Of a stretch of 64,000 nt of DNA, positions 43,489 through 52,889 are shown in pieces. Position 1 is the stretch's first letter, and each line of letters starts with the position of its first letter. A program made the position numbers and the translations under genes. Source of the DNA: Phosphoribacter sp964647395 (GTDB lineage: Bacteria > Actinomycetota > Actinomycetes > Actinomycetales > Dermatophilaceae); NCBI GenBank assembly GCA_964647395.1, contig CAZYHR010000001.1:33927-97926 (forward strand), read 5' to 3'. A model generated the notes under the pieces. It ran no database searches, was not told the DNA's origin, and saw only the letters and a list, made by a program, of their open reading frames with translations.

Positions 43489-44031
43489 GTGGAGCACGAC
43501 CAGATCGCCTACCTGCGGGAGCACTCGCGGGCCTGGCGGCTGCTCCGCGCCGACACCGTCCCGCTGGTGCTGGCCGTGCTCGGGCGGATCTTCGTCGTCG
43601 AGAACATCCGGTCGATCACCGAGGGCGACCTTGTCTCCCGCGTCGACGACCACCTGCACGCCATCAACACAGCCACCGGCAACCCGGCCGCGGTCAGCGT
43701 CACCGCCGGCACCACGGGCGGCGGGGGCAGCAGACCCGGGCTGGTCCCGGAGGGCAGGCGGGCGGCATACCCACGCACGGCCAAGGACTACATCGACACC
43801 TGGGCGGCGCCGGAGCAGGGGTGGCTGCGCAAGTACTACCCCGATGGCACGACCGAGCCGCACTACGACGCTACCGCCGACCTGGACAAGGCCTACGGCT
43901 GGGTGACCGGGCTGCAAGCCCGCGAGTTCGTCGGCACCGAGTCGCGGCTGCATACCATCGTCGAGCTGCTGCGCCAGATGGTGCTCGGCTCGAAGGCCGA
44001 CCCGGCGGCGCGGCTGGCCGACCCCGGTTGA
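43489..44031 (+). pseudogene. jetA: jetA (DUF3375) N-terminal fragment
   Basis: The 180 residues match the N-terminal part of JetA (kleisin-like subunit of the Wadjet SMC complex): DQIAYLREHSRAWRLLRADT, GRIFVVENIRSITEGDLVSR, YIDTWAAPEQGWLRKYYP and FVGTESRLHTIVELLRQMV. Complete JetA proteins are near 480 aa, so about 300 C-terminal residues are missing. The match stops at ARLAD, where the sequence enters jetB, which indicates a deletion. Start is GTG 43489 in frame with GGGAG upstream. Wadjet cleaves plasmid DNA through loop extrusion; without a full kleisin the complex should not assemble. Confidence 0.85.
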
Positions 44032-44372
44032 TCGTCACCCGCGACGAGCTGTTCGAGCAGTTGCGCACCTTCTTGCCCGACTCCACCAACGAGGCGCGCA
44101 TCGTCGACCAGGTCGACACGGCCATCGGTCAGGCCGGCAAGCTCGGCTATCTCCGGCAGCTGCGCGGCTCGACCACCGAGTGGGAGGTGCGGCGCATCCT
44201 CAAGGCGTTCATCGACGCCGAGTGGCTCGGCCGACTCGATGACCTGCTGCGCGAGTATGCCGCCGGGCGTCCCGGCGTCGACGCGACAGAGCAAGCCGTC
44301 GACAGCCCGGCAGCTCGTCGCACCCTGTTGAATCAGAGGAGATCTGATGGACGGGCTCTTCTCCGCGGTTGA
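44028..44372 (+). pseudogene. jetB: jetB (DUF4194) C-terminal fragment
   Basis: Residues after the junction match the C-terminal winged-helix half of JetB: IVTRDELFEQLRTFLPDSTN, EARIVDQVDTAIGQAGKLGY and EWEVRRILKAFIDAEWLGR. The first 100 or more residues of JetB are absent. The fragment begins with TTG 44028, whose TTGA overlaps the jetA stop codon, so restart translation is possible in principle. Its 3' end overlaps the jetC start by 26 nt. The simplest explanation is a single deletion of roughly 1.2 kb joining jetA to jetB, judged from usual family lengths. Confidence 0.85.
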
Positions 44373-47062
44373 GCTCGGCAACCAGAGCGACTCGGCTCCC
44401 GGCTTCCGGCTGATCCGGCTCGAGGTGCTCAACTGGGGCACCTTCGACGGCCGAGTGTGGCAGCTCGAGCTCGGCGGCGACAACACGCTGCTGACCGGCG
44501 ACATCGGTTCGGGCAAGTCGACGCTCGTCGACGCCGTGACGACCCTGCTACTGCCCGCCAACAAGATCAACTACAACAAGGCCGCCGGGGCGGACATCCG
44601 TGAGCGCTCGCTGCGCTCCTATGTCCTGGGCCACTACAAGTCGGAGCGGGTCGAGTCCACCGGCAGCTCGCGGCCGGTGTCGCTGCGCGGCAGCAGCGAC
44701 TACTCGGTGGTGCTCGGCGTCTTCGCCAACGCCGGCTACCACAGCGAGGCCACCCTCGCCCAGGTCTTCTGGATGCCCAACACCGGCCTGGGACAGCCTC
44801 ACCGATTCGTCACCGCCGACCGGGTCTTGTCGATCGCCGACGACTTCACTGACTTCGGCGCCGAGATCCCGGCGCTCAAGCGTCGGCTGCGAGCGGCGGG
44901 GGCCGAACTGTCCGACCACTTTCCCGACTACGGCACCCGCATGCGCCGTGCTCTGGGCATCGCCTCCGTGCAGTGGGCCCGCGTCCGCGAGGAGAGCAAC
45001 GCCATCAGCGAGGAGCTGCGCAGCCTCGAGGGGCGCACGAGCAGCATCGACCGCCACAGCCTGCGGATCCGGGCGCGCATCGCCGAGGCCATCGGCGTCG
45101 ACGAGGCCGAGCTGCCCTTCGCCGGTGAGCTGGTCCAGGTGGGCCAGCAACACGCCGACTGGCGGGGCGCCGCCGAGCGGGTGCTGCGCGGCTTCGCGTT
45201 GTCGGTGCTCGTGCCGAGCGAGCACTACGACGCCACCGCGGCGTGCGTCGACGCCCACCACCTCGACGGCCGGCTCGTCTACTACCGGGTCAGCCCACGG
45301 TTGGTGCGCGACCATCCCCGGGCCAGCTGCCGGGACCGTGCTCGCCGAGCTGCTCGAGGTCAAGCCGGGGCCGTTCCTCGAATGGATGACTCGCGAGCTG
45401 TGGCGCCGCGCCGACCACGTGTGCGCCGAGACCATCGAGCGGTTCCGCACCGCGCGCTTCGCGGTGACCCGCGCGGGACAGGTGCGTGCCGACGGGCGCC
45501 ACGAGAAGGACGACCGGCACGCCATCGACGACCGCACCCGGTGGGTGCTCGGCTGGAGCAACGCCGAGAAGATCGACGCGCTGCTCGCCCGCGGTCGGAT
45601 CGTGCAGGAGCAGCTCAACTCGCTGCAGGGCCACATCGACGGCCTCCGCGGCCGCGGTGCAGCGCTGCGTGACCGGCGCACCGCGCTGGACAAGCTGTCG
45701 ATCTTCAGCTGGGCCGAGATCGACTGGCAGGCAAGCGTTTCGACGATCTCGCGCCACGAACAGGAGCGGCAGTCGATTGAGCGCGGCAACGCGGCCCTCG
45801 CTCGGATCGCCACGCAACTCACCGAGGTCGAGGAACGGCTCGGCCGGCACCGCGCCCGGGTCACGACGCTCACCGAGCAGCGTGGCCGGCTGAGCGACCG
45901 GCTCGACGGGGTGGCGGCCCGGCGCGCCGAGGCGGCCGCGGTGGGGCGCACGCTCGGTGCGGTCGACGGCGAACGGGTGCGGGCGGCGTACGAGATCGTC
46001 GCCGCCGACTGCCCGGAACCCGCCGACGAGGCGCAGGTGTGGCGCCTGCGAGAGGAGCGGACGACGGCCTACACGACCCGCATCGAGCGTGCCGACGAGC
46101 GGCAACGGCTCGCAGGCAACCGGGCGGTCGCGGCGATGGAGCAGTTCCGCCACGCCTGGCCGACCGACACGACCGACCTGGACAACGACATGGGCTCAAC
46201 GGGCGACTACCGCGCGTTGCGCGACCAACTGCAGGACGACGACCTGCCGCGCTTCGAGGCCGAGTTCAAACGGCAGCTCAACACCAACACGATCCACGAC
46301 ATCGCTGGTTTCCAGGCCTGGCTCGACAAGTCGGCGCTGCTGATCCGCGAGCGGATCGACACGATCAACGACTCGCTGCGGGCGATCGAATACAACCCGG
46401 GCCGTCACGTCACGCTCATCGCTCAGCCGACGATTCACCAGGAGATCCGGGCCTTCCGCGACGACCTGCGGGCCTGCACCGACGAGGTACTGGGCGGCGA
46501 CGACCAATACTCCGAACAGCGCTTCCTGCGGGTCAAACGGCTCGTCGAGCGGTTCCGGGGACGCGAGGGGCAGAGCGAGGTCGACCGACGGTGGACCCAG
46601 CACGTCACCGACGTGCGCAACTGGTACGCCTACGCCGCGTCCGAGCGCTGGCGCGACAGCAACGAGGAGTGGGAGCACTACACCGACTCCGACGGCAAGT
46701 CCGGTGGGCAGAAGGAGAAGCTCGCCTACACGATCCTGGCCGCGTCGCTCGCCTATCAGTTCCGGCTCGAGTGGGGGGTGCCCAGGTCGCGCGACTTCCG
46801 CTTCGCGCTCATCGACGAGGCCTTCGGGCGCGGGTCGGACGCCTCGACGCGTTTTGCGCTCGACCTCTTCGACAAGCTCGGGCTGCAGTTGCTCATCGTC
46901 ACGCCGCTGCAAAAGGTACACGTCATCGAGCCCTACGTCCGGGCGGTGGGCTTCGTCGACAATCCCACTGGTGAGCGCTCGCGGCTGCAGACCATGACCA
47001 TCGAGGACTACCACGCGGTGCGGCAGGCGCACCACGCCCGCCAGGCCGTCGGCGATGGCTGA
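44347..47062 (+). pseudogene. jetC: jetC (SMC/MukB-like ATPase) with frameshift
   Basis: An SMC-like ATPase in two frames. The first part has Walker A LTGDIGSGKSTLVDAVTTLL (from about residue 45) and runs to YYRVSPRLVRDHP. The second part resumes AGTVLAELLEVKPGPFLEWM, continues through long coiled-coil regions and ends with the signature-like SGGQKEKLAYTILAASLAYQ and Walker B FALIDEAFGRGSD. The switch falls at CCCC/GGG in 45316-45322; removing one base rejoins the frames, and total length is three times a whole number plus one. An intact gene would be about 904 aa. ATG 44347 follows AGAGGAGATCTG. Confidence 0.87.
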
Positions 47063-48311
47063 CTGGTCGACGCCCGAGACGGTCGCCACGCGGGCGCGGC
47101 GACGCTGGGCCGACGGCAGCCTGCTCACCGACCACCTGCGCGGGACGCCGTGCCCGGTCATCGACGTGCCGCTGCACGGGCCGACCGTCGGGCAGGTCTC
47201 GGCCGACCTCGCCGCGGTGCGCGACTAGGTGCGGCGCCTGGAGCGTGGCAGCGGAGGCGGGGCGGCATACGCCTTGGTGCACAAGGAGATCGGCGGCCGC
47301 GCGGTGGGGCGCAACACCGTGCCGGCGCGGGCGGTGGTAGACCGCTATGACCAGATGTGGCGGCTGCTCGGAGTGGTCGACGAGGTGCGGCGGGCCGAAC
47401 TGCTGGTGGCGCTGACCCGCGAGCACCTGCCGACCGCAGCCGACTGGGTCGTCGGGCGGGCGCTGCGCCTGCTGCCGCTCGCCGACGACTGGACGCGCAT
47501 TCTCACCGCGGCGCGCTGGTTGGCTGAGCACGGTGGACGAGGACTCTATCTGCGCCAGATCGACGCGCCGGGGGTCGACACCAAGCTGGTGGAGCAGCAC
47601 CGCGAGACACTCGCCGGGCTGCTCGATGTCGTGCTGCCCGCCGAGCGGATCGTCCACGCCGAGTCGAAGGGCCGGGGCTTCGCGGCGCGGTTCGGCTTCG
47701 TGGAGCCGCCGCGGCTATGGCGGCTGCGGTTCGCTCCAGGCTTCGCCGGCTTGCCGGCCGCGCTGACCGAGGCGGGCTTCCGACTCGACGAGCTGGCCGG
47801 GCTGCCGGCTTCGCCTGCGGCGGTGCTCGTCGTCGAGAACGCGGTGACCTTCCAGGCCCTGCCCGTGCCGCTCGGTGGGGTGCTCGTCTGGGGCGACGGC
47901 TACGCCGTGGGGCTGCTCGGCCGGGTGCCGTGGGTGCAGGGGGCGCCCCGGGTCGTCTATGCCGGCGACCTGGACAGCCACGGCTTCGCGATCCTCGACC
48001 AACTGCGCGGCAAGGTGCCGCACGTCGAGTCGCTGCTCATGGACCGCGAGACCCTGCTCGCTCACCGCCCACGGTGGGGCACCGAGCCCGCCCCCACCCG
48101 CGCCCGCCTGGCCCACCTCACCGAAGTCGAATCCGCGCTCTACCGCGACCTGGTGGAGGATGTCTACGCGCCCGCCGTACGCCTCGAGCAGGAGCGGATC
48201 GGCTGGGAGTGGGTGCTCGGACGGCTCGCCGCTGCCGGGCTCACCAGCGCCCCGGCCAGCCAGGGCAACGGCGCGCCGGCCTTGGCCGATCCGCCGGGAT
48301 GTAGGTGGTGA
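47055..48311 (+). pseudogene. jetD: jetD (DUF3322/DUF2220 nuclease) with in-frame TAG
   Basis: JetD, the toprim-like nuclease of Wadjet. ATG 47055 overlaps the jetC end by 8 nt and gives MADWSTPETVATRARRRW, the normal N-terminus. Codon 58 is TAG (47226-47228), where relatives have Trp (AVRD-W-VRRL), a one-base change from TGG. The frame then stays open for 360 residues, including VLVVENAVTFQAL (acidic site) and VVYAGDLDSHGFAIL (DxD metal site). A GTG directly after the stop (47229) could restart translation, losing the N-terminal domain. Confidence 0.87.
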
Positions 48312-48349
48312 GGGTCACCGGCCTCGGCGACTGACCGACGACGGGCGCC

Positions 48350-48355
48350 TACGCT
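48350..48355 (+). promoter_or_regulatory. -10 element of the Gfo/Idh/MocA gene, leaderless type
   Basis: TACGCT ends 6 nt before ATG 48362. Confidence 0.5.
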
Positions 48356-48361
48356 GACCGC

Positions 48362-49318
48362 ATGACACACGTGCGGTGGGGCATCGCCGGGCCCGGACGG
48401 ATGGCCGAGTCGATGGTCGCGGCCTTCCCCGAGGTCACCAACGGCGCCCTCGTCGCCGTCGGGTCGCGCTCCCCCGAGCGGGCGCGCGGCTTCGCCGAGG
48501 CGCACGGCATACCGAGGGCGCACGGCTCGTATGCCGCCCTGGTCGCCGACCCGGACGTCGACGCCGTCTACATCGCCACCCCGCACCCGCAGCACACCGA
48601 CATCGCGCTGGCGGCGATCGCGGCGGGCAAGGCGATCCTCGTCGAGAAGGCCTTCTCCAGCACCGTCGCAGACACCGAGCGGATCGTCGAGTCAGCCCGC
48701 GCTGCAGGGGTTTTCGCGATGGAGGCCATGTGGACGCGGTTCAACCCCGGGGTCGCCCGGGTCCGCGAGTTGGTCGCCGAAGGCGCCATCGGGCAGCTGC
48801 GCGGCATCCAGGGCGAGCTCACCGCGTTCCGCGAGTTCGACCCGGCCGACCGGCTCTTCGACCCGGCCCTGGGCGGCGGAGCCGTGCTCGACCTCGGCGT
48901 CTACGTGCTGTCCTTCGCCCAGCACTTCCTCGGCACCCCCGATGTCGTGCACGCCGTCGGTGGGCCGCTACCCTCCGGCGTCGAGGGCGAGTTCGCCGTG
49001 CTGCTCGGCTACACCGACGGCAGGTCGGCCACGCTGTCCGGCGCGTTCACGGCATACGGGCCGGGCCGCATGGCCCTGCTGGGCACCGCCGGCTGGATCG
49101 ACGTCCACCCGCGCTTCCACCGGGCGCCGTCGATCACCGTGTGGCGCGGCAAGCAGCCCGAGACGCACGACTTCACACCCGGCTACCAGCACGAGGTGAT
49201 CCACGTCGGCGAGTGCCTGGCCGCCGGGCTCACCGAGAGCCCGATCATGCCGCTGGCCGACACCCTGGCCGTGCAGCGGCTCCTGGCCGAGGTGCTGGCC
49301 CAACTCGCCGGGCGCTGA
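48362..49318 (+). CDS. Gfo/Idh/MocA family oxidoreductase
   Basis: A 318-aa NAD(P)-dependent dehydrogenase. The N-terminal Rossmann fold reads VRWGIAGPGRMAESMVAAF, with GIAGPGR in place of the more usual GxGxxG. AVYIATPHPQHTDIALAAI and AILVEKAFSST follow; the latter is the EKP-type motif with Ala for Pro. The C-terminal alpha/beta domain has GGGAVLDLGVYVL, including the conserved Asp/Tyr region. The substrate is probably a sugar or polyol, or trans-1,2-dihydrobenzene-1,2-diol-type; unknown. It stands alone with a leaderless-type promoter. Confidence 0.88.
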   Translation: MTHVRWGIAGPGRMAESMVAAFPEVTNGALVAVGSRSPERARGFAEAHGIPRAHGSYAALVADPDVDAVYIATPHPQHTDIALAAIAAGKAILVEKAFSSTVADTERIVESARAAGVFAMEAMWTRFNPGVARVRELVAEGAIGQLRGIQGELTAFREFDPADRLFDPALGGGAVLDLGVYVLSFAQHFLGTPDVVHAVGGPLPSGVEGEFAVLLGYTDGRSATLSGAFTAYGPGRMALLGTAGWIDVHPRFHRAPSITVWRGKQPETHDFTPGYQHEVIHVGECLAAGLTESPIMPLADTLAVQRLLAEVLAQLAGR

Positions 49319-49323
49319 CCGGA

Positions 49324-49806
49324 TCAGCCAGGGGTGGGGCGATGACCGCCCGGCCGGGATCCGGCCCAGGTGAGCTGCAGCCCGGGGACCGAGTGTTCGC
49401 GGGGGCGGGCGTAGAACCAATTCGCTTCCAGGAGCATCGAGCCCGGGTCGGGCAGCCATTCGACGAGCAGCCGCAGACGGGGCTCGCGCACCGACACCGA
49501 CTCGCCGGGCATCAGGTCGCGCGACCGGCGCACCCGCCAGGACATGGCCTGCAGCACGGCCAGGGCCGGCCCCGGCTCCAGCCCGAAGACCAGCAACTCC
49601 GGGTGGCCGATGCCGAACAGCCCTGTCGTGTAAGCGAACTGAGTCGAGTCGTCGGCCTGCGCCAGCGGCCCGAGCCGGGCGCAGCACGCGCAGGCGTCGG
49701 CCCGTGGCGACACGTGGGTCACCGCCACGCCGCACCGGCGGATCGAGTCGGTGATCGCCCGCAGCCGTTGGTCCTCGTATGCCGTCAGCGCGGCCTCGGT
49801 GTCCAT
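49324..49806 (-). CDS. DUF4262 family protein
   Basis: A 160-aa protein with the DUF4262 core FAYTTGLFGIGHPELLVFGL (about residues 58-77). A cysteine cluster (ADACACCARLG) precedes it, which is not typical of the family core and could bind metal. ATG 49806 has GGAGGC upstream. Function unknown. Convergent with the Gfo/Idh/MocA gene, 5-nt gap. Confidence 0.78.
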   Translation of the reverse strand: MDTEAALTAYEDQRLRAITDSIRRCGVAVTHVSPRADACACCARLGPLAQADDSTQFAYTTGLFGIGHPELLVFGLEPGPALAVLQAMSWRVRRSRDLMPGESVSVREPRLRLLVEWLPDPGSMLLEANWFYARPREHSVPGLQLTWAGSRPGGHRPTPG

Positions 49807-49946
49807 CGTCGCCTCCTGGTCCGGGCGGCGACCGGTCCGGGACGCCGCCGGCACCGACGCTAGGCGGGCAGCGTCAGCCGCGGCGGCCCGGTCGGATCCG
49901 GCTGTGGATGGTGTCCCGCCCGGCGCGCCGGGCTGTGGACAACGAG

Positions 49947-49981
49947 CACGGGGCCGGGAGGGTCGACCTCCCGGCCCCGTG
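49947..49981 (-). terminator. Strong stem-loop terminator of the PepSY-like gene
   Basis: A perfect 15-bp stem (from CACGGGGCC) with a 5-nt loop begins 9 nt after the stop codon of the gene ending at 49990. No long T-run follows on the minus strand, but a stem of this GC content is a typical actinobacterial terminator. Confidence 0.75.
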
Positions 49982-49989
49982 GGAAGGGG

Positions 49990-50496
49990 TCAGTTCGTGC
50001 CGGAGGCCCCGCTGCTGGGGCCACCGCTGCTGGTGCCACCGCTGCTGCCGCCCGGGGCCTGCTGGCCGTCGGCCTGACCGCGCGGGCCCTTGCCACCCGG
50101 GCCACGGGGCCCGTCGGTGCGGACCTCGACGGTGGCCAGGTCGGCGCTCACCTCGGCGCGCGCCGGCTGGCCGTCCTTGGTGCCCAGGACGTCGTAGCTG
50201 CCGTCCGGGTCCTTGAGCACCTTGCCCACCGTGAAGCCGGAGTCCTTGGCGGTCACCGCGGCCGAGACCTTCGCAGCCTCGTCCCCGCTCACCTCGGTGT
50301 GGTCGTGCCCGGCCATACCGCGACCGCCGCCACCACCGCAGGCGTTCTGGTCGGCCGGTGCGCCGCTGGCCGTCGAGGACGAGGCCGGGGGGGCCGTCGG
50401 GCTCGGCGTGTCCGCCTGGGCGATCGCGGCCCCGCCGAGGGCCAGGCCGACGGCGGTGGCGACGCCGGCGGTGCCGGCGAGGATCGTCTTGCGCAT
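49990..50496 (-). CDS. Secreted PepSY-like protein with Gly/Ser-rich tail
   Basis: A 168-aa exported protein. The signal peptide (MRKTILAGTAGVATAVGLAL...AIAQA) is clear, with probable cleavage after AQA near residue 28. After a Pro/Ser linker comes a small alpha/beta domain (VSGDEAAKVSAAVTAKDSGF, then VLKDPDGSYDVLGTKDGQPA) with the size and pattern of one PepSY unit, although the match is partial. The last 45 residues are Gly/Pro/Ser repeats. GGAGAG precedes ATG 50496. It probably acts at the cell surface; function unknown. Confidence 0.7.
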   Translation of the reverse strand: MRKTILAGTAGVATAVGLALGGAAIAQADTPSPTAPPASSSTASGAPADQNACGGGGGRGMAGHDHTEVSGDEAAKVSAAVTAKDSGFTVGKVLKDPDGSYDVLGTKDGQPARAEVSADLATVEVRTDGPRGPGGKGPRGQADGQQAPGGSSGGTSSGGPSSGASGTN

Positions 50497-50644
50497 GTCA
50501 TGCTCTCCTTCGTCGTGGGCGGGCTCTCCGCCCTCTGACCACGACGATCGGCTGCGCATCTGTGCAGACGATGAGAACGACATAGCAGCGTGGCGTCAAT
50601 CTCCGCCCGGCGCCGGACCCGGCGTCACCGGCTGCTGCTGCGGC

Positions 50645-51940
50645 TCACCCCTCCTTGCGCTTGTCGACCACCCGGCGCGCCTTGCCCACGGACCGCTCGA
50701 TCGAGCCGGGCACCCGGACGTCGATCGAGGCGGTCGTGCCGATCCGGTTCTTGATCTCGTGCTTGAGGTCGTTGGCGATCGAATTGCGCACCTCGTCCGA
50801 CTCGTGCTCGTGCGTCTCCACCAGGACGGTCAACTCGACCATGTTGCCCGGCTGGGTCAGCACGCACTGGAAGTGCGGGGCCAGCCGCGCCTCGCGCAGG
50901 ATGATCTCCTCGATCTGGGTCGGGAAGACGTTGACCCCGCGGATGATCATCATGTCGTCGGTGCGACCGGTGATCTTGGCCATCCGGCGCATGTGCGGGA
51001 ACCGGGTGCCCGGCAGCAGCCGGGTCAGGTCCTTGGTGCGGTAGCGCAGCACCGGGAAGGCCTCCTTGGTCAGGCTGGTGAGCACCAGTTCGCCCTCCTC
51101 GCCGTCCGGCAGCGGCTCGAAGGTCACCGGGTCGACGATCTCGGGATAGAAGTGGTCCTCCCAGAGGATCAGCCCGTCCCGGGTCTCGATCGACTCGCTC
51201 GCGACGCCCGGACCCATGAGCTCGGACAACCCGAAGATGTCCTGGGCCTTGGCGTTGGTGCGCGACTCGACGTTGTCCCGGGTCGCCTCGGTCCACGGCT
51301 CCGCGCCGAAGATCGCGACCTTGATGCTCGTCTCGTGCGGGTCGACGCCGATCTTGTCCATGTAGTCGAGCACCGACAGGAAGTAGCTCGGCGTCGCATG
51401 GATGACCCGGGGCTGGAAGTCCTGGATGAGGCGCACCTGACGCTCGGTCATGCCACCGCTCATCGGGACGACGGTGCAGCGCAGCCGCTCCGCGCCGTAG
51501 TGGAAGCCCATGCCACCGGTGAACAGGCCGTAGCCGGCCAGGATGTGGATGAGGTCGCCCTTGCGGGCTCCGGCGACGTAGAGCGCCCGGGCCATGAGGT
51601 CGGCCCAGCGCTCGATGTCGTCCCAGGTGTAGCCGACGACCGTCGCCTTGCCGGTCGTGCCGCTGCTGGCGTGGACCCGCACCACGTCCTCGCGGGGGAC
51701 GGCGAACAGCTTGAACGGGTAGTTGTCCCGCAGGGTGTTCTTGTCGGTGAACGGCAGTTTGGCGATGTCGTCCAGGGTCTGGATGTCGTCGGGATGGACG
51801 CCCGCAGCGTCAAACGCCTTGCGGTAGTGGGGCACTCGGTCATAGACGCGACGGACCGTGGTCTGCATCCGCCCCAGTTGCTGGGCCCGCAATTCGTCGA
51901 GGGACCAGGTCAGGGGGAGATCCTTCTCGAACTCGTACAT
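50645..51940 (-). CDS. paaK: Phenylacetate-CoA ligase
   Basis: A 431-aa AMP-forming ligase of PaaK length. The ATP-binding loop is HASSGTTGKATVVGYT (about residues 92-107), the adenylate-binding region is IFGAEPWTEATR, and the C-terminal core is TGRTDDMMIIRGVNVFPTQI. It activates phenylacetate to its CoA thioester. The rest of the paa pathway is not in the window, so it may serve a separate aromatic acid or a paa cluster elsewhere. AGGGGGG lies before ATG 51940. Confidence 0.93.
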   Translation of the reverse strand: MYEFEKDLPLTWSLDELRAQQLGRMQTTVRRVYDRVPHYRKAFDAAGVHPDDIQTLDDIAKLPFTDKNTLRDNYPFKLFAVPREDVVRVHASSGTTGKATVVGYTWDDIERWADLMARALYVAGARKGDLIHILAGYGLFTGGMGFHYGAERLRCTVVPMSGGMTERQVRLIQDFQPRVIHATPSYFLSVLDYMDKIGVDPHETSIKVAIFGAEPWTEATRDNVESRTNAKAQDIFGLSELMGPGVASESIETRDGLILWEDHFYPEIVDPVTFEPLPDGEEGELVLTSLTKEAFPVLRYRTKDLTRLLPGTRFPHMRRMAKITGRTDDMMIIRGVNVFPTQIEEIILREARLAPHFQCVLTQPGNMVELTVLVETHEHESDEVRNSIANDLKHEIKNRIGTTASIDVRVPGSIERSVGKARRVVDKRKEG

Positions 51941-52014
51941 GCCCCCCTATTTAGCCAGCGTTCCGGGGCTCTCCACCACTGTTTCGCGCTCTGTTTTCAC
52001 CGGTGGGAGCGGTG

Positions 52015-52854
52015 CTAGGATGCGCCGCCCGTATGCCGCGTGGGCGCCGGTGGGCCCAGCCGCGGCGTCACCTGCCGGGCGACCAGCTCGGTCGCCCGCT
52101 TGGGGTTCACCCGCACGATGCCGTCGACGGCCTTGGCGTCCTTGCCGACCAGGACCCGGAAGCTGCCCCGCTCGACGGCGGCGACGATCTCGGTGGCTGC
52201 GTCCATCGCGTTCGTCATCGGCACCCGCGGGTCGCCGGCCGCGTCGAGCAGCCCGTCGACCGGCACCCCGGCCCGGTCGGACAGATCGCTCTGGACCAGC
52301 CCGGTCAACACCGTGGTGACGCTGACCGGGCTGCCGAGGCACTCGGCATACAGGCCCTCGGTGAACAGCCGGACCGCCGCCATGCTCGCGCTGTAGCCGA
52401 GTTGCCCCGGCACCGCCGCGACACCGGCGATGCTCGCGACGCTGACCACGCAGGCCTGCGCTCGCTGCCGCAGCAGCGGCAGGAACGCCTGGGTGGCCAG
52501 CACGACGCTCCAGTAGTTGGCGGCCATGACCCCTTCGAGGTCGGCCAGGTCGACCTCGCCGAGCCGGGCGAAGGTCTGCAGCGTCCCGGTCGCGTTGACC
52601 AGCCCGTCGACGCTGCCGTGCCGGTCGATCACCGCAGCAGGCAGCGCCGCCACCGCCGCTCGATCGGCCAGGTCGACGACGTGGGTGCTGAGCCGGTCGT
52701 GCCCGAAGGTCATCCGGGCGGTCTCGCGCAGGATCTCCTCGTGCGCCGAGACCGCCGCCACCCGCCCGCCCCTGGCCAGCAGCGCGAGGGCGACCTCTTT
52801 GCCGATCCCGTTGTCGCCACCGGTGACGACGAACACCTTGTCCCTGATCTGCAC
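52015..52854 (-). CDS. SDR family NAD(P)-dependent oxidoreductase
   Basis: A 279-aa short-chain dehydrogenase. The cofactor motif is VVTGGDNGIGKEVALAL (TGxxxGxG, residues 8-24). The NNAG position is replaced by LVNATGTL, a less common variant. Ser in VSVASIAG and Tyr in GYSASMAA complete the site, but the catalytic Lys (YxxxK) appears replaced by Met (GYSASM), so the classical triad looks altered. GTG 52854 has GAGGAG upstream. Confidence 0.8.
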   Translation of the reverse strand: MQIRDKVFVVTGGDNGIGKEVALALLARGGRVAAVSAHEEILRETARMTFGHDRLSTHVVDLADRAAVAALPAAVIDRHGSVDGLVNATGTLQTFARLGEVDLADLEGVMAANYWSVVLATQAFLPLLRQRAQACVVSVASIAGVAAVPGQLGYSASMAAVRLFTEGLYAECLGSPVSVTTVLTGLVQSDLSDRAGVPVDGLLDAAGDPRVPMTNAMDAATEIVAAVERGSFRVLVGKDAKAVDGIVRVNPKRATELVARQVTPRLGPPAPTRHTGGAS

Positions 52855-52889
52855 GTCGTCGCTCCTCGGTCCGGGTCGGTCGCCCCAGC

